Assembly: GCF_004343775.1 (NCBI RefSeq)
Contig: NZ_PTXL01000002.1
Span: 806,001-870,000 of the forward strand
Reading direction: 5' to 3'
DNA length: 64,000 bases
Source: Burkholderia sp. SRS-46
Lineage (GTDB): Bacteria > Pseudomonadota > Gammaproteobacteria > Burkholderiales > Burkholderiaceae
Shown: one piece after another, positions 8,057 to 17,277 of the stretch
Numbering within the stretch: position 1 is the first letter of the stretch
Layout: every line of letters begins with the position of its first letter
Position numbers and translations under genes: made by a program
Notes under the pieces: model-generated
Told to the model about the DNA's origin: nothing
The model's database searches: none
The model's input: only the letters and a program-made list of their open reading frames with translations

Positions 8057-8751
8057 CGCATGCTCCGCGTCACGGCGTCGAACAGGCGATCGTCGTCGAG
8101 CAGGCCGATCGACTTGCCGCGCCACGCCAGCACGCCGCGCGACAGGCCGGCGCTCGCGCGCCCGACCGTCGCGGGCACCGGCACCCACTCCGACGCGCCG
8201 AAGCGCAGCACGCCCTCCACTTCGTCGACCGGGAACACGACCGGCTCGCCGCGATGCGCGGCGACCAGCATCCGCGTGAAACCGCCGCTCGCGCCGTCGC
8301 CCTTCGCGCCGATGCCGAGCAGCGCGCCGAGCGAGATCGCGATGCGCAGCGTGCCGCGAATGTTGACGACGCCGCGCACGGCCGGGTGGCGGCGGTGCGG
8401 CAGCGAATGGATCGGGCGCGTGTCGGCGATCTCGCTCAGCACGCGGATCGGCAGCGCGAGCCACTCGTCGCCGACGCGGAACACGAGCGCCGCCTGGCGC
8501 GCGTCGACGCCGGCGTCGCCGCGTGCGCGCGCCGCGTCGCGCGCGTCCATCCGGCGCGCGGCGTCGACCATCTCTGCGCCGCCGAGCGGCCGCTCGAGCA
8601 GCCGCGCCGCGTGACGCGCGTAGACCGGGCAATTCAGGCAGCGCTGGCAATCGTCCAGGCGCTCGCAGGTCCGGTCGCCCCGCGTGCCGATCCGGTTCCA
8701 GCAGTCGTCGACATCGATCGTCAGGTCGGTAGGGTCTGCGGCGTTGCTCAT
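8053..8751 (-). CDS. wspD: WspD: CheW-like coupling protein
   Basis: A 232-residue protein with a cysteine-bearing N-terminal extension (CQRCLNCPVY, about residues 35-45) before a CheW domain starting near residue 86 (ALVFRVGDEWLALPI). The VRGVVNIRGTLRIAI segment is typical of CheW. It links receptor WspA to kinase WspE. The N-terminal cysteine motif is characteristic of WspD rather than WspB. A 57-base gap separates it from wspC, and it overlaps wspE by four bases. Confidence 0.88.
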   Translation of the reverse strand: MSNAADPTDLTIDVDDCWNRIGTRGDRTCERLDDCQRCLNCPVYARHAARLLERPLGGAEMVDAARRMDARDAARARGDAGVDARQAALVFRVGDEWLALPIRVLSEIADTRPIHSLPHRRHPAVRGVVNIRGTLRIAISLGALLGIGAKGDGASGGFTRMLVAAHRGEPVVFPVDEVEGVLRFGASEWVPVPATVGRASAGLSRGVLAWRGKSIGLLDDDRLFDAVTRSMR

Positions 8752-8808
8752 CGATTCCTCATTTCATGCCGGCGGGCGTGGTGCGTGCTGCGCAACGCCC
8801 GGGTCGTG

Positions 8809-10179
8809 TTATTCCGCCGCGCGCCGCGCGCGCTCGAGCAGCCATTGCGCGCGCGCGCCGTCGCCGCCCGCGTCGAGCAGCGTCGCGAGATGCGTCAGCG
8901 CTTCGTGGTGCGTCGGCCGCAGGTACAACGCCTTACGGTAGAAGTCGCTCGCCTCCGCGGTCCGCCCGCGCGCGTCCGCGATCAGCCCGTGCAGGCAGAA
9001 CGCATCCGCGTGCGGCCCGACCCGTGCGGTGAACCGTTCGAGCGCGCGCTCGGCTTCGTCGAACGCGCCCGCGTCCGCGAGCGCCTGCGCGTGTTCGAGC
9101 GTCGGCTCTTCGGCGCCGGCCGCGTCCGGATTCGGATCGTCCGCATTCGCCCGGCCCCCCGCCGCATGCCACGCCGGCGCGGCAGCGGGCGCGATCGGCC
9201 GCGCCGTGTCGGCAAACCATGCGGGCGTGGCCTGCGGCGCCGCGATGCGCGCCGCCGCGAACCGGTCGGGCCGCCAGCTCGGCGCCGGCGGCGCCGGCGG
9301 CAACGCTACCGCGAGCCCGTCGGCCAGCCGCTCGGCGACGCTCGCGCGCTGGAACGCGAACGCCAGCGGAATCTGCGCGGAGCGCAGCCCGTGCCGCATC
9401 GCGACGCCGGTCTCCGCCGGGCCGACGAACAGCATCCCGTCGTCGGCCAGGCAGCCTTCCAGCGAGCGGATCACGCGATCCTGCGCATCGCGCTCGAAGT
9501 AGATCAGCACGTTGCGGCAGAACACGAAGTCGTAGCGCGCGCCCGGATCGCCCACCGGCTCGATCAGGTTCGCCTGCCGGAACTGCACGCACGCGCGCAC
9601 GCGCGCGTCGAGCTGCCAGCCGTCCGCCGCCGGCGCGAAATACCGCGCGCGAAACCCCATCGCGGCGCCCCGGAACGCGTTGCGCCCGTACCGGCCAAGC
9701 CGCGCGTGCTCGAGCGCCCTGTCGCTCAGGTCGATCGCGTCGATCGTGAAATGCGCGGGATCGAGCCCCGCGTCGAGCAGCGCCATCGCCGCCGAGAACG
9801 GCTCCTCGCCGCTCGAGCACGGCGCGCTCAGCACCCGCACGACGTGCCCGGGCCGCGCGGCGCGCCGTTCGACCGCGAGCCGCGCGAGCGCCGCGAACGC
9901 CTCGCGGTCGCGGAAGAACCAGGTTTCCGGCACGACGAACAGCTCGATCAGCGCGCGCCGTTCGTCGGCGCTCGCGTTCAGGTGCTGCCAGTACGCGTCG
10001 AGCGCATCCGCGGACACCGGCGGGCGAGCGACGGACGGCATCCGTTCGCCATCCGCCGCCTGCGCCGCGTGAATGCGCTCGGTCAGCGCGCGCATCAGGA
10101 AATCGCTGCCGAGCGAATCGGGATCGATGCCGGTTTCGCGCAGCAGCCACGTACGAAAACGCAATTCGGGATGACTCAT
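8809..10179 (-). CDS. wspC: WspC: CheR-type methyltransferase with TPR tail
   Basis: A 456-residue protein. The N-terminal part is a CheR SAM-dependent methyltransferase (VLSAPCSSGEEPFSAAMALLD near 118-138 binds SAM; CRNVLIYF near 233). An Ala/Pro-rich linker (about 290-350) leads to tetratricopeptide repeats near the C-terminus (FCLHGLIADARGRTAEASDF). It methylates glutamates on WspA, opposing WspF. Loss of methylation normally silences the pathway. Its start overlaps the wspB stop. Confidence 0.9.
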   Translation of the reverse strand: MSHPELRFRTWLLRETGIDPDSLGSDFLMRALTERIHAAQAADGERMPSVARPPVSADALDAYWQHLNASADERRALIELFVVPETWFFRDREAFAALARLAVERRAARPGHVVRVLSAPCSSGEEPFSAAMALLDAGLDPAHFTIDAIDLSDRALEHARLGRYGRNAFRGAAMGFRARYFAPAADGWQLDARVRACVQFRQANLIEPVGDPGARYDFVFCRNVLIYFERDAQDRVIRSLEGCLADDGMLFVGPAETGVAMRHGLRSAQIPLAFAFQRASVAERLADGLAVALPPAPPAPSWRPDRFAAARIAAPQATPAWFADTARPIAPAAAPAWHAAGGRANADDPNPDAAGAEEPTLEHAQALADAGAFDEAERALERFTARVGPHADAFCLHGLIADARGRTAEASDFYRKALYLRPTHHEALTHLATLLDAGGDGARAQWLLERARRAAE

Positions 10180-10709
10180 GCCGGCGATCCTTCGTGGGTG
10201 TGCGAGCCATCGAACAGATGCAGCCCCGCGACCGCGTCGATCATGTCGCGCACCGACACCTGCTGCACGATGCCGTCCGGCGTGTTCGCCACCGGGCCGA
10301 GCCAGCGCGTGCGCGGCGTCGCGACGCCGGTCGCGCGAAACGCGCCGCGGTCGATCCGCATCGTCTGCGTCGCGCGCTCGACGATCAGCCCGAATACGCG
10401 CTCGCGCACGGCCGGGTCGCCCACCTTGTCCACCTCATCCCCCCGATGCCGGACCATCACGAGCCGCGTCGAGCGCAACGCATGCGCGGGCCGGCCGAGC
10501 GCGAGCATCGGCACGTCGATCACCGGCACCGGCACGCCGTCGCGCATCAGCAGCCCGGCGACCCACGGCGGCGTGCCGGGCACCACCTTCGCGGTCGCGA
10601 GCGGCAGCACCGCGTCGATCGTGGCGGCGTCGAGCGCGTAGCGCTCGCCGTCGAGTTCGAACAGCAGGAACAGCGCGTGTGCGCCGTGCTGAGCGTCCGC
10701 GCGCGTCAC
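10176..10709 (-). CDS. wspB: WspB: CheW-like coupling protein
   Basis: A 177-residue CheW domain protein ([14 protein letters not shown] at the N-terminus, [24 protein letters not shown] centrally). No ATG is available at the right place. The GTG at 10709 overlaps the wspA stop as GTGA and gives a family-like N-terminus, so I use it. It is one of two CheW proteins coupling WspA to WspE. Confidence 0.88.
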   Translation of the reverse strand: MTRADAQHGAHALFLLFELDGERYALDAATIDAVLPLATAKVVPGTPPWVAGLLMRDGVPVPVIDVPMLALGRPAHALRSTRLVMVRHRGDEVDKVGDPAVRERVFGLIVERATQTMRIDRGAFRATGVATPRTRWLGPVANTPDGIVQQVSVRDMIDAVAGLHLFDGSHTHEGSPA

Positions 10710-12382
10710 GCGTCGACCTTGAAGCGCGACACGCTGGTGCGCAGCTGGTTCGCGACGAGCGTCAGGTCGTCGATCGCCTGCGACGACTGGCGCAGCGATT
10801 CGGCCGTCTGCTGCGCGGCTTCCGACAGCTGCGACAGCGCCTGCGTGATCTGCTCCGCGCCGCTCGCCTGCGTCTGCATCCCTTCGTTGACCATCTGGAA
10901 GCGCGGCGCGAGCGTCTGCACCTCGGCGATGATCTGCGACAGCTGGCCGCCCACCTGCTGCACGTCGCGCATCCCGCGCCGCACTTCCTCCGAGAACTTG
11001 TCCATGCCCATCACGCCGGCCGACACCGCCGACTGGATCTCCTTCACCGTCTGCTCGATGTCGTAGGTCGCCACGGCCGTCTGGTCGGCGAGCCGGCGGA
11101 TCTCGGTGGCGACCACCGCGAAGCCGCGGCCGTATTCGCCGGCCTTCTCGGCCTCGATTGCCGCGTTCAGCGACAGCAGGTTGGTCTGGTCGGCCACCTT
11201 GGTGATCGTCGCGACGACCTGGTTGATGTTGAGCGCCTTCTCGTTGAGGATCGCGAGCTTCGCGTTCACCGAGCCCGCCGCGTCCATCACGCTGCGCATC
11301 GTCTCGCCCATCCGCGTGAGCCCGCCCTGGCTCACGCCGGCGAGCGTCGCCGATTGCTCGGCCACGCCCGCCACCTCGTTCATCGTGTGCAGCAGGTCGC
11401 GCGACGTCGCGAAAATCTCGCGGGACGTCGCGCCGATCTCGGTGGTCGTCGCCGCGGTTTCGTTCGCGGTCGCCTGCTGCTCGCGCGAGGTCGCGGCAAT
11501 CTCGGCGACCGATGTCGTCACCTGCAGCGACGACCGCTGCGCGCGCGCGACGAGCTCGGTCAGCTCGTCGGCCATCCGGTTGAAGCCCGTCTCGAGCGTG
11601 CCGAATTCGTCGCGCCGGTTCAGCGCGAGACGCTGCGTCAGATTGCCGGTGCGCATCACGTCGTGCACGTCGACGAGCCGCGCCATCGGCACCGTGATCG
11701 CGCGATACAGCGCGTAGCCGAGCACGAGCGCGGCGAGCAGCATGATGGTCAGCGCAACCGCCAGCACGACCTCGGTGCCCTGCACGGATTCGCGGATCAC
11801 CTTCGCGGACTGGTCCGCGAACGCGCGGTTCTCCTGGACCAGCGTGTTCGCGTTGCGCACCACTTCCGTCCACATCGGCCGCACGCTCGCATACGCGGCG
11901 ACCGCTTCGGCATGCGATCCGCGGTTCTTCAGCACGGCATCGTGGAGCATCGGCAGGTAACGGTCGTAGGCGGCGCGGAACGTCGTGAAGCGCGCGCGGT
12001 CTTCTTCGCGGAACGTCGAGTTCTGGTAGTCGACCGACAGCTTGTCGATCTCCTTCAGCACGTCCTGGATTTTCGCGAGCTCGCGGCGCGCCGCTTCCGG
12101 GTCCGTCTCGACGAAGGTCGCCTGCTGCAGCAGCAGGAACGATTCGTTGACCGATGCACGCAGCGACGACGCGAGGTACACGCCGGGCAGCGAGTCGCGC
12201 TCGATGCTGACGGCCTCGGCGTTGATCGCGCGCAGGCGCGTGTAGGACAGCACGGCCGTCAGCAGCATCAGCACGAACAGCACGCCGAAGCTGAGCAGGA
12301 TGCGGTTGCCGAGCGTCAGCCGGGCGGCGCCGATCGTCGGATGCAGGCTTTCATTGGTCGCGCGAGGCGTCATGGTGGCCAT
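10706..12382 (-). CDS. wspA: WspA: membrane chemoreceptor (MCP) for surface sensing
   Basis: A 558-residue methyl-accepting protein. The first membrane helix (about 28-47) is followed by a four-helix-bundle-type periplasmic domain (about 50-195), a second membrane helix (about 200-222), HAMP, and a cytoplasmic coiled coil. The conserved hairpin tip is present ([19 protein letters not shown]). Wsp receptors respond to surface contact and drive c-di-GMP output. A second in-frame ATG (12373) lies three codons in. The gene is separated from the upstream hybrid regulator by 114 bases that could hold its own promoter. Confidence 0.92.
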   Translation of the reverse strand: MATMTPRATNESLHPTIGAARLTLGNRILLSFGVLFVLMLLTAVLSYTRLRAINAEAVSIERDSLPGVYLASSLRASVNESFLLLQQATFVETDPEAARRELAKIQDVLKEIDKLSVDYQNSTFREEDRARFTTFRAAYDRYLPMLHDAVLKNRGSHAEAVAAYASVRPMWTEVVRNANTLVQENRAFADQSAKVIRESVQGTEVVLAVALTIMLLAALVLGYALYRAITVPMARLVDVHDVMRTGNLTQRLALNRRDEFGTLETGFNRMADELTELVARAQRSSLQVTTSVAEIAATSREQQATANETAATTTEIGATSREIFATSRDLLHTMNEVAGVAEQSATLAGVSQGGLTRMGETMRSVMDAAGSVNAKLAILNEKALNINQVVATITKVADQTNLLSLNAAIEAEKAGEYGRGFAVVATEIRRLADQTAVATYDIEQTVKEIQSAVSAGVMGMDKFSEEVRRGMRDVQQVGGQLSQIIAEVQTLAPRFQMVNEGMQTQASGAEQITQALSQLSEAAQQTAESLRQSSQAIDDLTLVANQLRTSVSRFKVDA

Positions 12383-12496
12383 ATTCGTTATGGGCTTTCA
12401 GAGGGTGCGTTGATAAATGGTTCGTGGCGGCCGGCGGCGGCGCGACAGCGGCGCATGGTAGCCGGATACCGGCGTTGCCGCCGGGCGACGCGCGTG

Positions 12497-13588
12497 TCAG
12501 CGTTCCGGCTGCTCCGGCAGCCGCAGCGCGACCATGAAGCCGCGTTCGGTGTCGCGCATCAGGATCTGGCCGCGATGCCGCGCCGCCGTCGCGCGCACGA
12601 ACGCCAGCCCGAGGCCGAAGCCGCCGCGCGCCGCGCCGTGCGCGGGCTCGAGCCGCACGAACGACTCCGTCGCCGACGCGCGCTGCGTCTGCGCGATCCC
12701 GCCGCCGGCGTCCTCGACGCCGATCAGCCACGCGCCGTTTTCGCCGGCCAGCGTGCAGCGCACGTCGGCTCCGGCCGGGCCGTACTTCAGCGCGTTGTCG
12801 ATCAGGTTGGCCACCGCGCGCGTCAGCATCATCCGGTCGCCCATCGTCACGCACTCGGTCGCCGGCACCTGCGCGACGACCCGGCTGCCGAACCCGGCCG
12901 CCTTTTCCCACAGCTGGTCGACCGCGTCGAGCACGATCTCGTTGAGGATCACGACCTCGTGCGCGCGGCGTTCCGACTGCGCGCGGGTCAGGTGGATGAA
13001 ACCGTCGGCGAGCGCGAGCGCGCGCCGCGCGTGGCCTGCGATCCGCGCCATGATCGGCGGCATGTCGCCGTGCTCGGTGCGGTAGACGTCCAGCAGCGCG
13101 AGGATCGACGTTTGCGGCGAACGCATGTCGTGCGACAGGAAATCGAGCGCCTCGTCGCGCTGGCGGGACATCAGGTAGGAATTCGAATGGTAGCGGATGC
13201 GTGCCGTCAGCTCCATCGCGTCGGGCAGCTTGACGAGATAGTCGTTCGCGCCGGCGACGAACGCCTCGCGCTTGACGACCGGCTCCTCCTTCGCGGACAG
13301 CACGATGATCGGCACGCGCGCGGTGGACGCATTCGCGCGCCACGCGCGCACGAGATCGAGGCCGTCGATGTCCGGCATCACGAGATCCTGGAGGATCACG
13401 GTCGGCTTCACGTCGCGCGCGACGGCCATCGCCTGCTGCGCGTCGGTGCAGACATGCAGATCGATGTCGTGTTCGCTGCGCAGTGCACGGCGGATCACTT
13501 CGCCGACGAACGCCTGATCGTCGACGAGCAGGACCGATAAACCGGATTCAAAACAATCCGGTGTATTTTCGTCGATCGATTCTTTCAT
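12497..13588 (-). CDS. Hybrid response regulator / histidine kinase of the Wsp locus
   Basis: A 363-residue protein with a receiver domain first (LLVDDQAF, phosphoacceptor Asp in LQDLVMPDIDG near residue 69) and then a histidine kinase: H-box DFLSHDMRSP near 150, N-box NLIDNALKYG, G-boxes GVEDAGGGIA and GGFGLGLAFV. There is no GGDEF domain. It occupies the head of the Wsp operon where Pseudomonas has the diguanylate cyclase wspR at the tail. I recall that B. cenocepacia literature describes such a gene as wspHRR, probably relaying signal to a distant WspR. The kinase core looks complete. Confidence 0.85.
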   Translation of the reverse strand: MKESIDENTPDCFESGLSVLLVDDQAFVGEVIRRALRSEHDIDLHVCTDAQQAMAVARDVKPTVILQDLVMPDIDGLDLVRAWRANASTARVPIIVLSAKEEPVVKREAFVAGANDYLVKLPDAMELTARIRYHSNSYLMSRQRDEALDFLSHDMRSPQTSILALLDVYRTEHGDMPPIMARIAGHARRALALADGFIHLTRAQSERRAHEVVILNEIVLDAVDQLWEKAAGFGSRVVAQVPATECVTMGDRMMLTRAVANLIDNALKYGPAGADVRCTLAGENGAWLIGVEDAGGGIAQTQRASATESFVRLEPAHGAARGGFGLGLAFVRATAARHRGQILMRDTERGFMVALRLPEQPER

Positions 13589-13988
13589 AAATACTGTTTC
13601 AAAAACGGAATCTCCACTCGATTATTTCATGGGAGTTGCTTATCCGGCTTAAACTCCATCTCATTTTTACAGAAGATCGATTCGCCTGTAATCGCTGACT
13701 TGGCCAACCAGTGCTGCTTTACGGGGCTATAGGCATCGATTTTCCCCGTCTATGCCCGCGTTCACACCGCGCTGCCTGTCTCAATAAATATAAGCAGCCG
13801 ATTCTAAATGAAATTAGAGGAACGCATCCAGTTCACTGCTGTTTAGTTTTGCCAAATAAGCAAAATGACCTGGAACGGGATAAATCAGATCATTGCCGGG
13901 CGTCGAATCGTGCATGCCGGTGCAACATGCACGCGCATGTTCGCATGCGCCGCAAACTTCCGCCCGGGCGGCGCGCCCTGGGCACCGC
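13589..13988. other. AT-richer intergenic region upstream of the Wsp operon
   Basis: About 400 bases without a convincing gene, noticeably richer in A+T than the flanks. It must contain the promoter of the Wsp operon (minus strand) and the 3' end of the antiporter transcript. I see no clear sigma70 pair. Several CATG-rich short inverted repeats lie at 13913-13955. Confidence 0.4.
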
Positions 13989-15572
13989 TTACCCGCGCGC
14001 GTGCTGCGCGGACACTTCCTGCAGGTCGAGATCGCGTTCGAGCATGTGCAGCATCTCGTCGTGGATGCGGCCCGAACGATGCAGGCGCAGCAGCTCCGCG
14101 CGGCCGGCCGCGATCGCGGCCAGCACGACGTCGTAGTGCGCGGCGCGCGCGCTGTCCGGAAACGCGGGCTCGTCCTTCAGGCGCTCGGTCAGCTCCGCGC
14201 GGTACGTGTACTGCTCGAGCAGGCGCGGATGGATCACGACGCCGTTCGCGTCGCGCACGAGCGGCTGGATCGCCGCGAGCTGCGCCGCCTCGACGCGCGC
14301 CCACGCCTGCGGCTCGTTCAGGTGATGCTCGGCGTGCCCGAGCTGCTGCGGCAAGCGCAGCAGCCGGATCAGCGGGCCGATCGTCGTGCCCTGCAACAGC
14401 ACGGTGACGAGAATCACCGCGAATGCGGCGACCAGGATCAGGTCGCGGCCCGGCATCGCGTCGGGCAGCGACAGCGCGATCGCGAGCGTGACGACGCCGC
14501 GCATCCCGGCCCAGCTCATCAGCGTCGCCGCCTTCCAGTCCGGCCGGCACTCGCTGCGCGTGAACCAGCGCGTCGGCCATTTCAGCACCTCGACCGCATA
14601 GATCCACAGGAAGCGCGACACGACCACCGCGGCCAGCACCGCGAGCACGGCCGGCATCATCGTGCCGAGCACCTGCTCGAGGCCGCCGAGCCGCACCATC
14701 ACGCCGCGCAGCGAGAGCCCGATCAGCACGAACACCAGCGCCTCGAGCAGGAACACGATCACCTGCCAGAACGCGGTGCCGCGCGTGCGCACCGCCGCCG
14801 AGAACACTTCGTGCTGGTGCCAGCCGACGATCATGCCGGCCACCACCGTCGCGATCACGCCCGACACCTCCAGCATTTCGCCCGCGATGTACGCGATCCA
14901 CCCGGCGAGCACCGCGACGGTCACCACGAGGTAGTCGTCGTCGAGCTGCTTCAGGAACCACACGACGAGCCGGCCCACCACGAAGCCGACCACGACGCCG
15001 CCGATCCCGAGCTCCGCGAAACCCAGGACCGCGTGCTGGAGGCTGAACGCGCCGGTCAGCGCGGCGGCCACCGCGAAGCGGAACAGCACGAGGCCCGCCG
15101 CGTCGTTCAGCAGGCTTTCGCCTTCGAGCAGCACCATCAGCCGGCGCGGCAGCGCGACGCGTTCGAGCACGGCCTTGGCCGCGACCGCGTCGGGCGGCGA
15201 GACGATCGCGCCGAGCGTGAAGCACGCGGCCCACGGCAGCGACGGCACGGCCCAGTGCACGGCCAGCCCGACCGCGAGCGTCGTGAACACCACCGCGCCG
15301 ATCGCGAGCAGCAGGATGCCGCCGACGTTGCGCTTGAACTCCTCCCAGACGGAGAAGTACGCGCCGTCCATCAGCAGCGGCGGCAGGAACACCACCAGCA
15401 CCAGGTCGGGGTCGAGATTGACCGGCGGCAGGCCGGGAATGAACGCGATGCCGACGCCGCCGACCAGCAGCGCGGCGGCGGGCGGCAGCCGCAACCGCTT
15501 CGCGATGCATTCGAGCGCGACGATCGCGAGGAAAGACAACAGAACCAGCTTGAATGCCGATACGGGAGACAT
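13989..15572 (-). CDS. CPA1-family sodium/proton antiporter
   Basis: A 527-residue membrane protein with about twelve hydrophobic segments and a soluble C-terminal tail of roughly 120 residues. The family motif LLEGESLLNDAAGLVLFR and the SPPDAVAA segment carry the acidic residues used in cation/proton exchange. It should export sodium or potassium against protons across the inner membrane. The ATG at 15572 is preceded by GAGGT and begins MSPVSAFKLVLLSF, a proper first helix. Upstream in-frame extension is charged shadow sequence. It is monocistronic. Confidence 0.87.
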   Translation of the reverse strand: MSPVSAFKLVLLSFLAIVALECIAKRLRLPPAAALLVGGVGIAFIPGLPPVNLDPDLVLVVFLPPLLMDGAYFSVWEEFKRNVGGILLLAIGAVVFTTLAVGLAVHWAVPSLPWAACFTLGAIVSPPDAVAAKAVLERVALPRRLMVLLEGESLLNDAAGLVLFRFAVAAALTGAFSLQHAVLGFAELGIGGVVVGFVVGRLVVWFLKQLDDDYLVVTVAVLAGWIAYIAGEMLEVSGVIATVVAGMIVGWHQHEVFSAAVRTRGTAFWQVIVFLLEALVFVLIGLSLRGVMVRLGGLEQVLGTMMPAVLAVLAAVVVSRFLWIYAVEVLKWPTRWFTRSECRPDWKAATLMSWAGMRGVVTLAIALSLPDAMPGRDLILVAAFAVILVTVLLQGTTIGPLIRLLRLPQQLGHAEHHLNEPQAWARVEAAQLAAIQPLVRDANGVVIHPRLLEQYTYRAELTERLKDEPAFPDSARAAHYDVVLAAIAAGRAELLRLHRSGRIHDEMLHMLERDLDLQEVSAQHARG

Positions 15573-15748
15573 GAATCGACCTCGTGAAGAATGAATCCGC
15601 GGGCGCCCCGGTGTCGTACCCCAGTCGCCATTGGCCGCGATTACATCACGATGCCGCGCCCGCAGTCGAGGGCGTTCGGCATGCCGGCGCGCGGCGGGCG
15701 CGCGATGCCCGTGGCCGGCCCGCCTCGCCCGCGCGGCCCGCCGACATG

Positions 15749-15790
15749 AAAACGGCACGCGGGCCGGCCCGATCGCCCGCCCGCGTGCCG
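15749..15790 (-). terminator. Intrinsic terminator after the aldehyde dehydrogenase
   Basis: On the minus strand an eleven-base perfect stem (GGCACGCGGGC / GCCCGCGTGCC, plus-strand arms 15754-15764 and 15779-15789) is followed by four T residues. It closes the aldehyde dehydrogenase transcript. The rest of the gap to 15572 shows nothing recognisable. Confidence 0.75.
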
Positions 15791-15815
15791 CCCGGTACGC
15801 CCGTGCCGTCGCGCG

Positions 15816-17249
15816 TTACCTGCGCCGCACGATCATCAGGCGCAGCTCGGTCATGTCCTCGATCGCATAGCGGATGCCCTCGCGGCCGAGGCCCGAATCC
15901 TTCACGCCGCCGTACGGCATGTTGTCGACGCGGAACGACGGCACGTCGTTGATCACGACGCCGCCGACGTCCAGCTCATCCCACGCGCGCTGCGCATGCG
16001 CGAGCGAATCGGTGAACACGCCGGCCTGCAGCCCGAAATCGCTGTCGTTCACGCGCGCGAGCGCGTCGTCGAAGCGGTCGAACTTCTCGAGGATCGCGAC
16101 CGGGCCGAACGCCTCCTTCCGGTACAGGTCCTGCTCGCGGCCGACGTTTTCCAGCAGCGTCGCCTCGAACATCGCGCCGTCGACCTTGCCGCCCGCGACG
16201 ACCTGCGCGCCCGCCGCGACGGCCGCCTCCATCCAGCCCGCGAGCCGGTGCGATTCGGATTCGGAGATCATCGGGCCGACGAACGTCGCCGGATCCTTCG
16301 GATCGCCCATCTTCAGCGAGCGGGTCTTCGCGATCAGCTTCTCGCGCAGCGCGTCGTAGAGATCGGCCTGCACGAGGATCCGCTGCACGCCGATGCAGCT
16401 CTGCCCCGACTGGTAATACGCGCCGAACGCGAGCCGGTCGACCACGTAGTCGAGCCGGTCGCGCTGGTCCGCGTCGACGATCGCAGCCGCGTTGCCGCCG
16501 AGCTCCAGCACGACCTTCTTCTTGCCGGCCTTCTCCTTCAGCGCCCAGCCGACCGCCGGCGAGCCCGTGAACGACAGCAGCTTGAAGCGTGCGTCGGTCG
16601 TGAACAGGTCCGCGCCGTCGCGATGCGCGGGCAGCACCGAGAACGCGCCTTTCGGCAGGTCGGTTTCGGCGAGCACCTCGCCGATGATCAGCGCGCCGAT
16701 CGGCGTGCGGCTCGCGGGCTTCAGCACGAACGGGCAGCCGGCCGCGAGCGCCGGCGCGACCTTGTGCGCGGCGAGGTTCAGCGGGAAGTTGAACGGCGAG
16801 ATGAACGAGCACGGGCCGATCGGCACGCGCTTCGTGTAGCCCGTGTAGCCCTGCGCGCGCGCGGAGATCTCGAGGTTGATCACTTCGCCGTCGATGCGCA
16901 CCGATTCCTCGGACGCGACGCGGAACGTGTCGATCAGCCGCGTCACCTCGCCCTTCGAATCGTTGATCGGCTTGCCGGCCTCGATGCACAGCGCCTCGGC
17001 CAGCTCGTCGAAGCGCTCGCGAAAACGCGCGACGCAATGGTCGAGCACCGCCTGGCGCTTGTACGCGGGCAGCTCGCGCATCGGCTTGGCGGCCTCGACC
17101 GCCGCGCCGATCGCCGCGTCGATCGCCTTCGCATCCGCGAGCGCGACGCGCGTGGCGACCGCGCCGCTGTACTTGTCGGTCACGTCGAGATCGGTGTTCG
17201 CGTAGACGGCTTCATTGGCCAGGTAGTACGGATAGGTGTCCTTCAGCAT
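15816..17249 (-). CDS. NAD(P)-dependent aldehyde dehydrogenase
   Basis: A 477-residue ALDH-superfamily enzyme. It shows the cofactor-binding FNFPLNLAAHK and SFTGSPAVGW segments, the general-base Glu in VLELGGNAA, and the catalytic Cys in QSGQSCIGVQR. The sequence resembles the lactaldehyde/phosphonoacetaldehyde group more than betaine ALDHs, so the substrate is open. It lies 28 bases after the acetolactate-synthase-like gene with a strong GGAAGGAG ribosome site and is probably co-transcribed. The partner suggests it oxidises an aldehyde made by, or related to, a ThDP-dependent reaction; that link is inference. Confidence 0.85.
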   Translation of the reverse strand: MLKDTYPYYLANEAVYANTDLDVTDKYSGAVATRVALADAKAIDAAIGAAVEAAKPMRELPAYKRQAVLDHCVARFRERFDELAEALCIEAGKPINDSKGEVTRLIDTFRVASEESVRIDGEVINLEISARAQGYTGYTKRVPIGPCSFISPFNFPLNLAAHKVAPALAAGCPFVLKPASRTPIGALIIGEVLAETDLPKGAFSVLPAHRDGADLFTTDARFKLLSFTGSPAVGWALKEKAGKKKVVLELGGNAAAIVDADQRDRLDYVVDRLAFGAYYQSGQSCIGVQRILVQADLYDALREKLIAKTRSLKMGDPKDPATFVGPMISESESHRLAGWMEAAVAAGAQVVAGGKVDGAMFEATLLENVGREQDLYRKEAFGPVAILEKFDRFDDALARVNDSDFGLQAGVFTDSLAHAQRAWDELDVGGVVINDVPSFRVDNMPYGGVKDSGLGREGIRYAIEDMTELRLMIVRRR

Positions 17250-17277
17250 GGCACGTCTCCTTCCGGTGAACGGTGAT

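Noticed and set aside
5843-8614. A 923-codon plus-strand frame across wspE
   Set aside because: Arg/His/Ala-rich composition, no domain, and complete overlap with a well-supported CheA gene; a codon-bias shadow.
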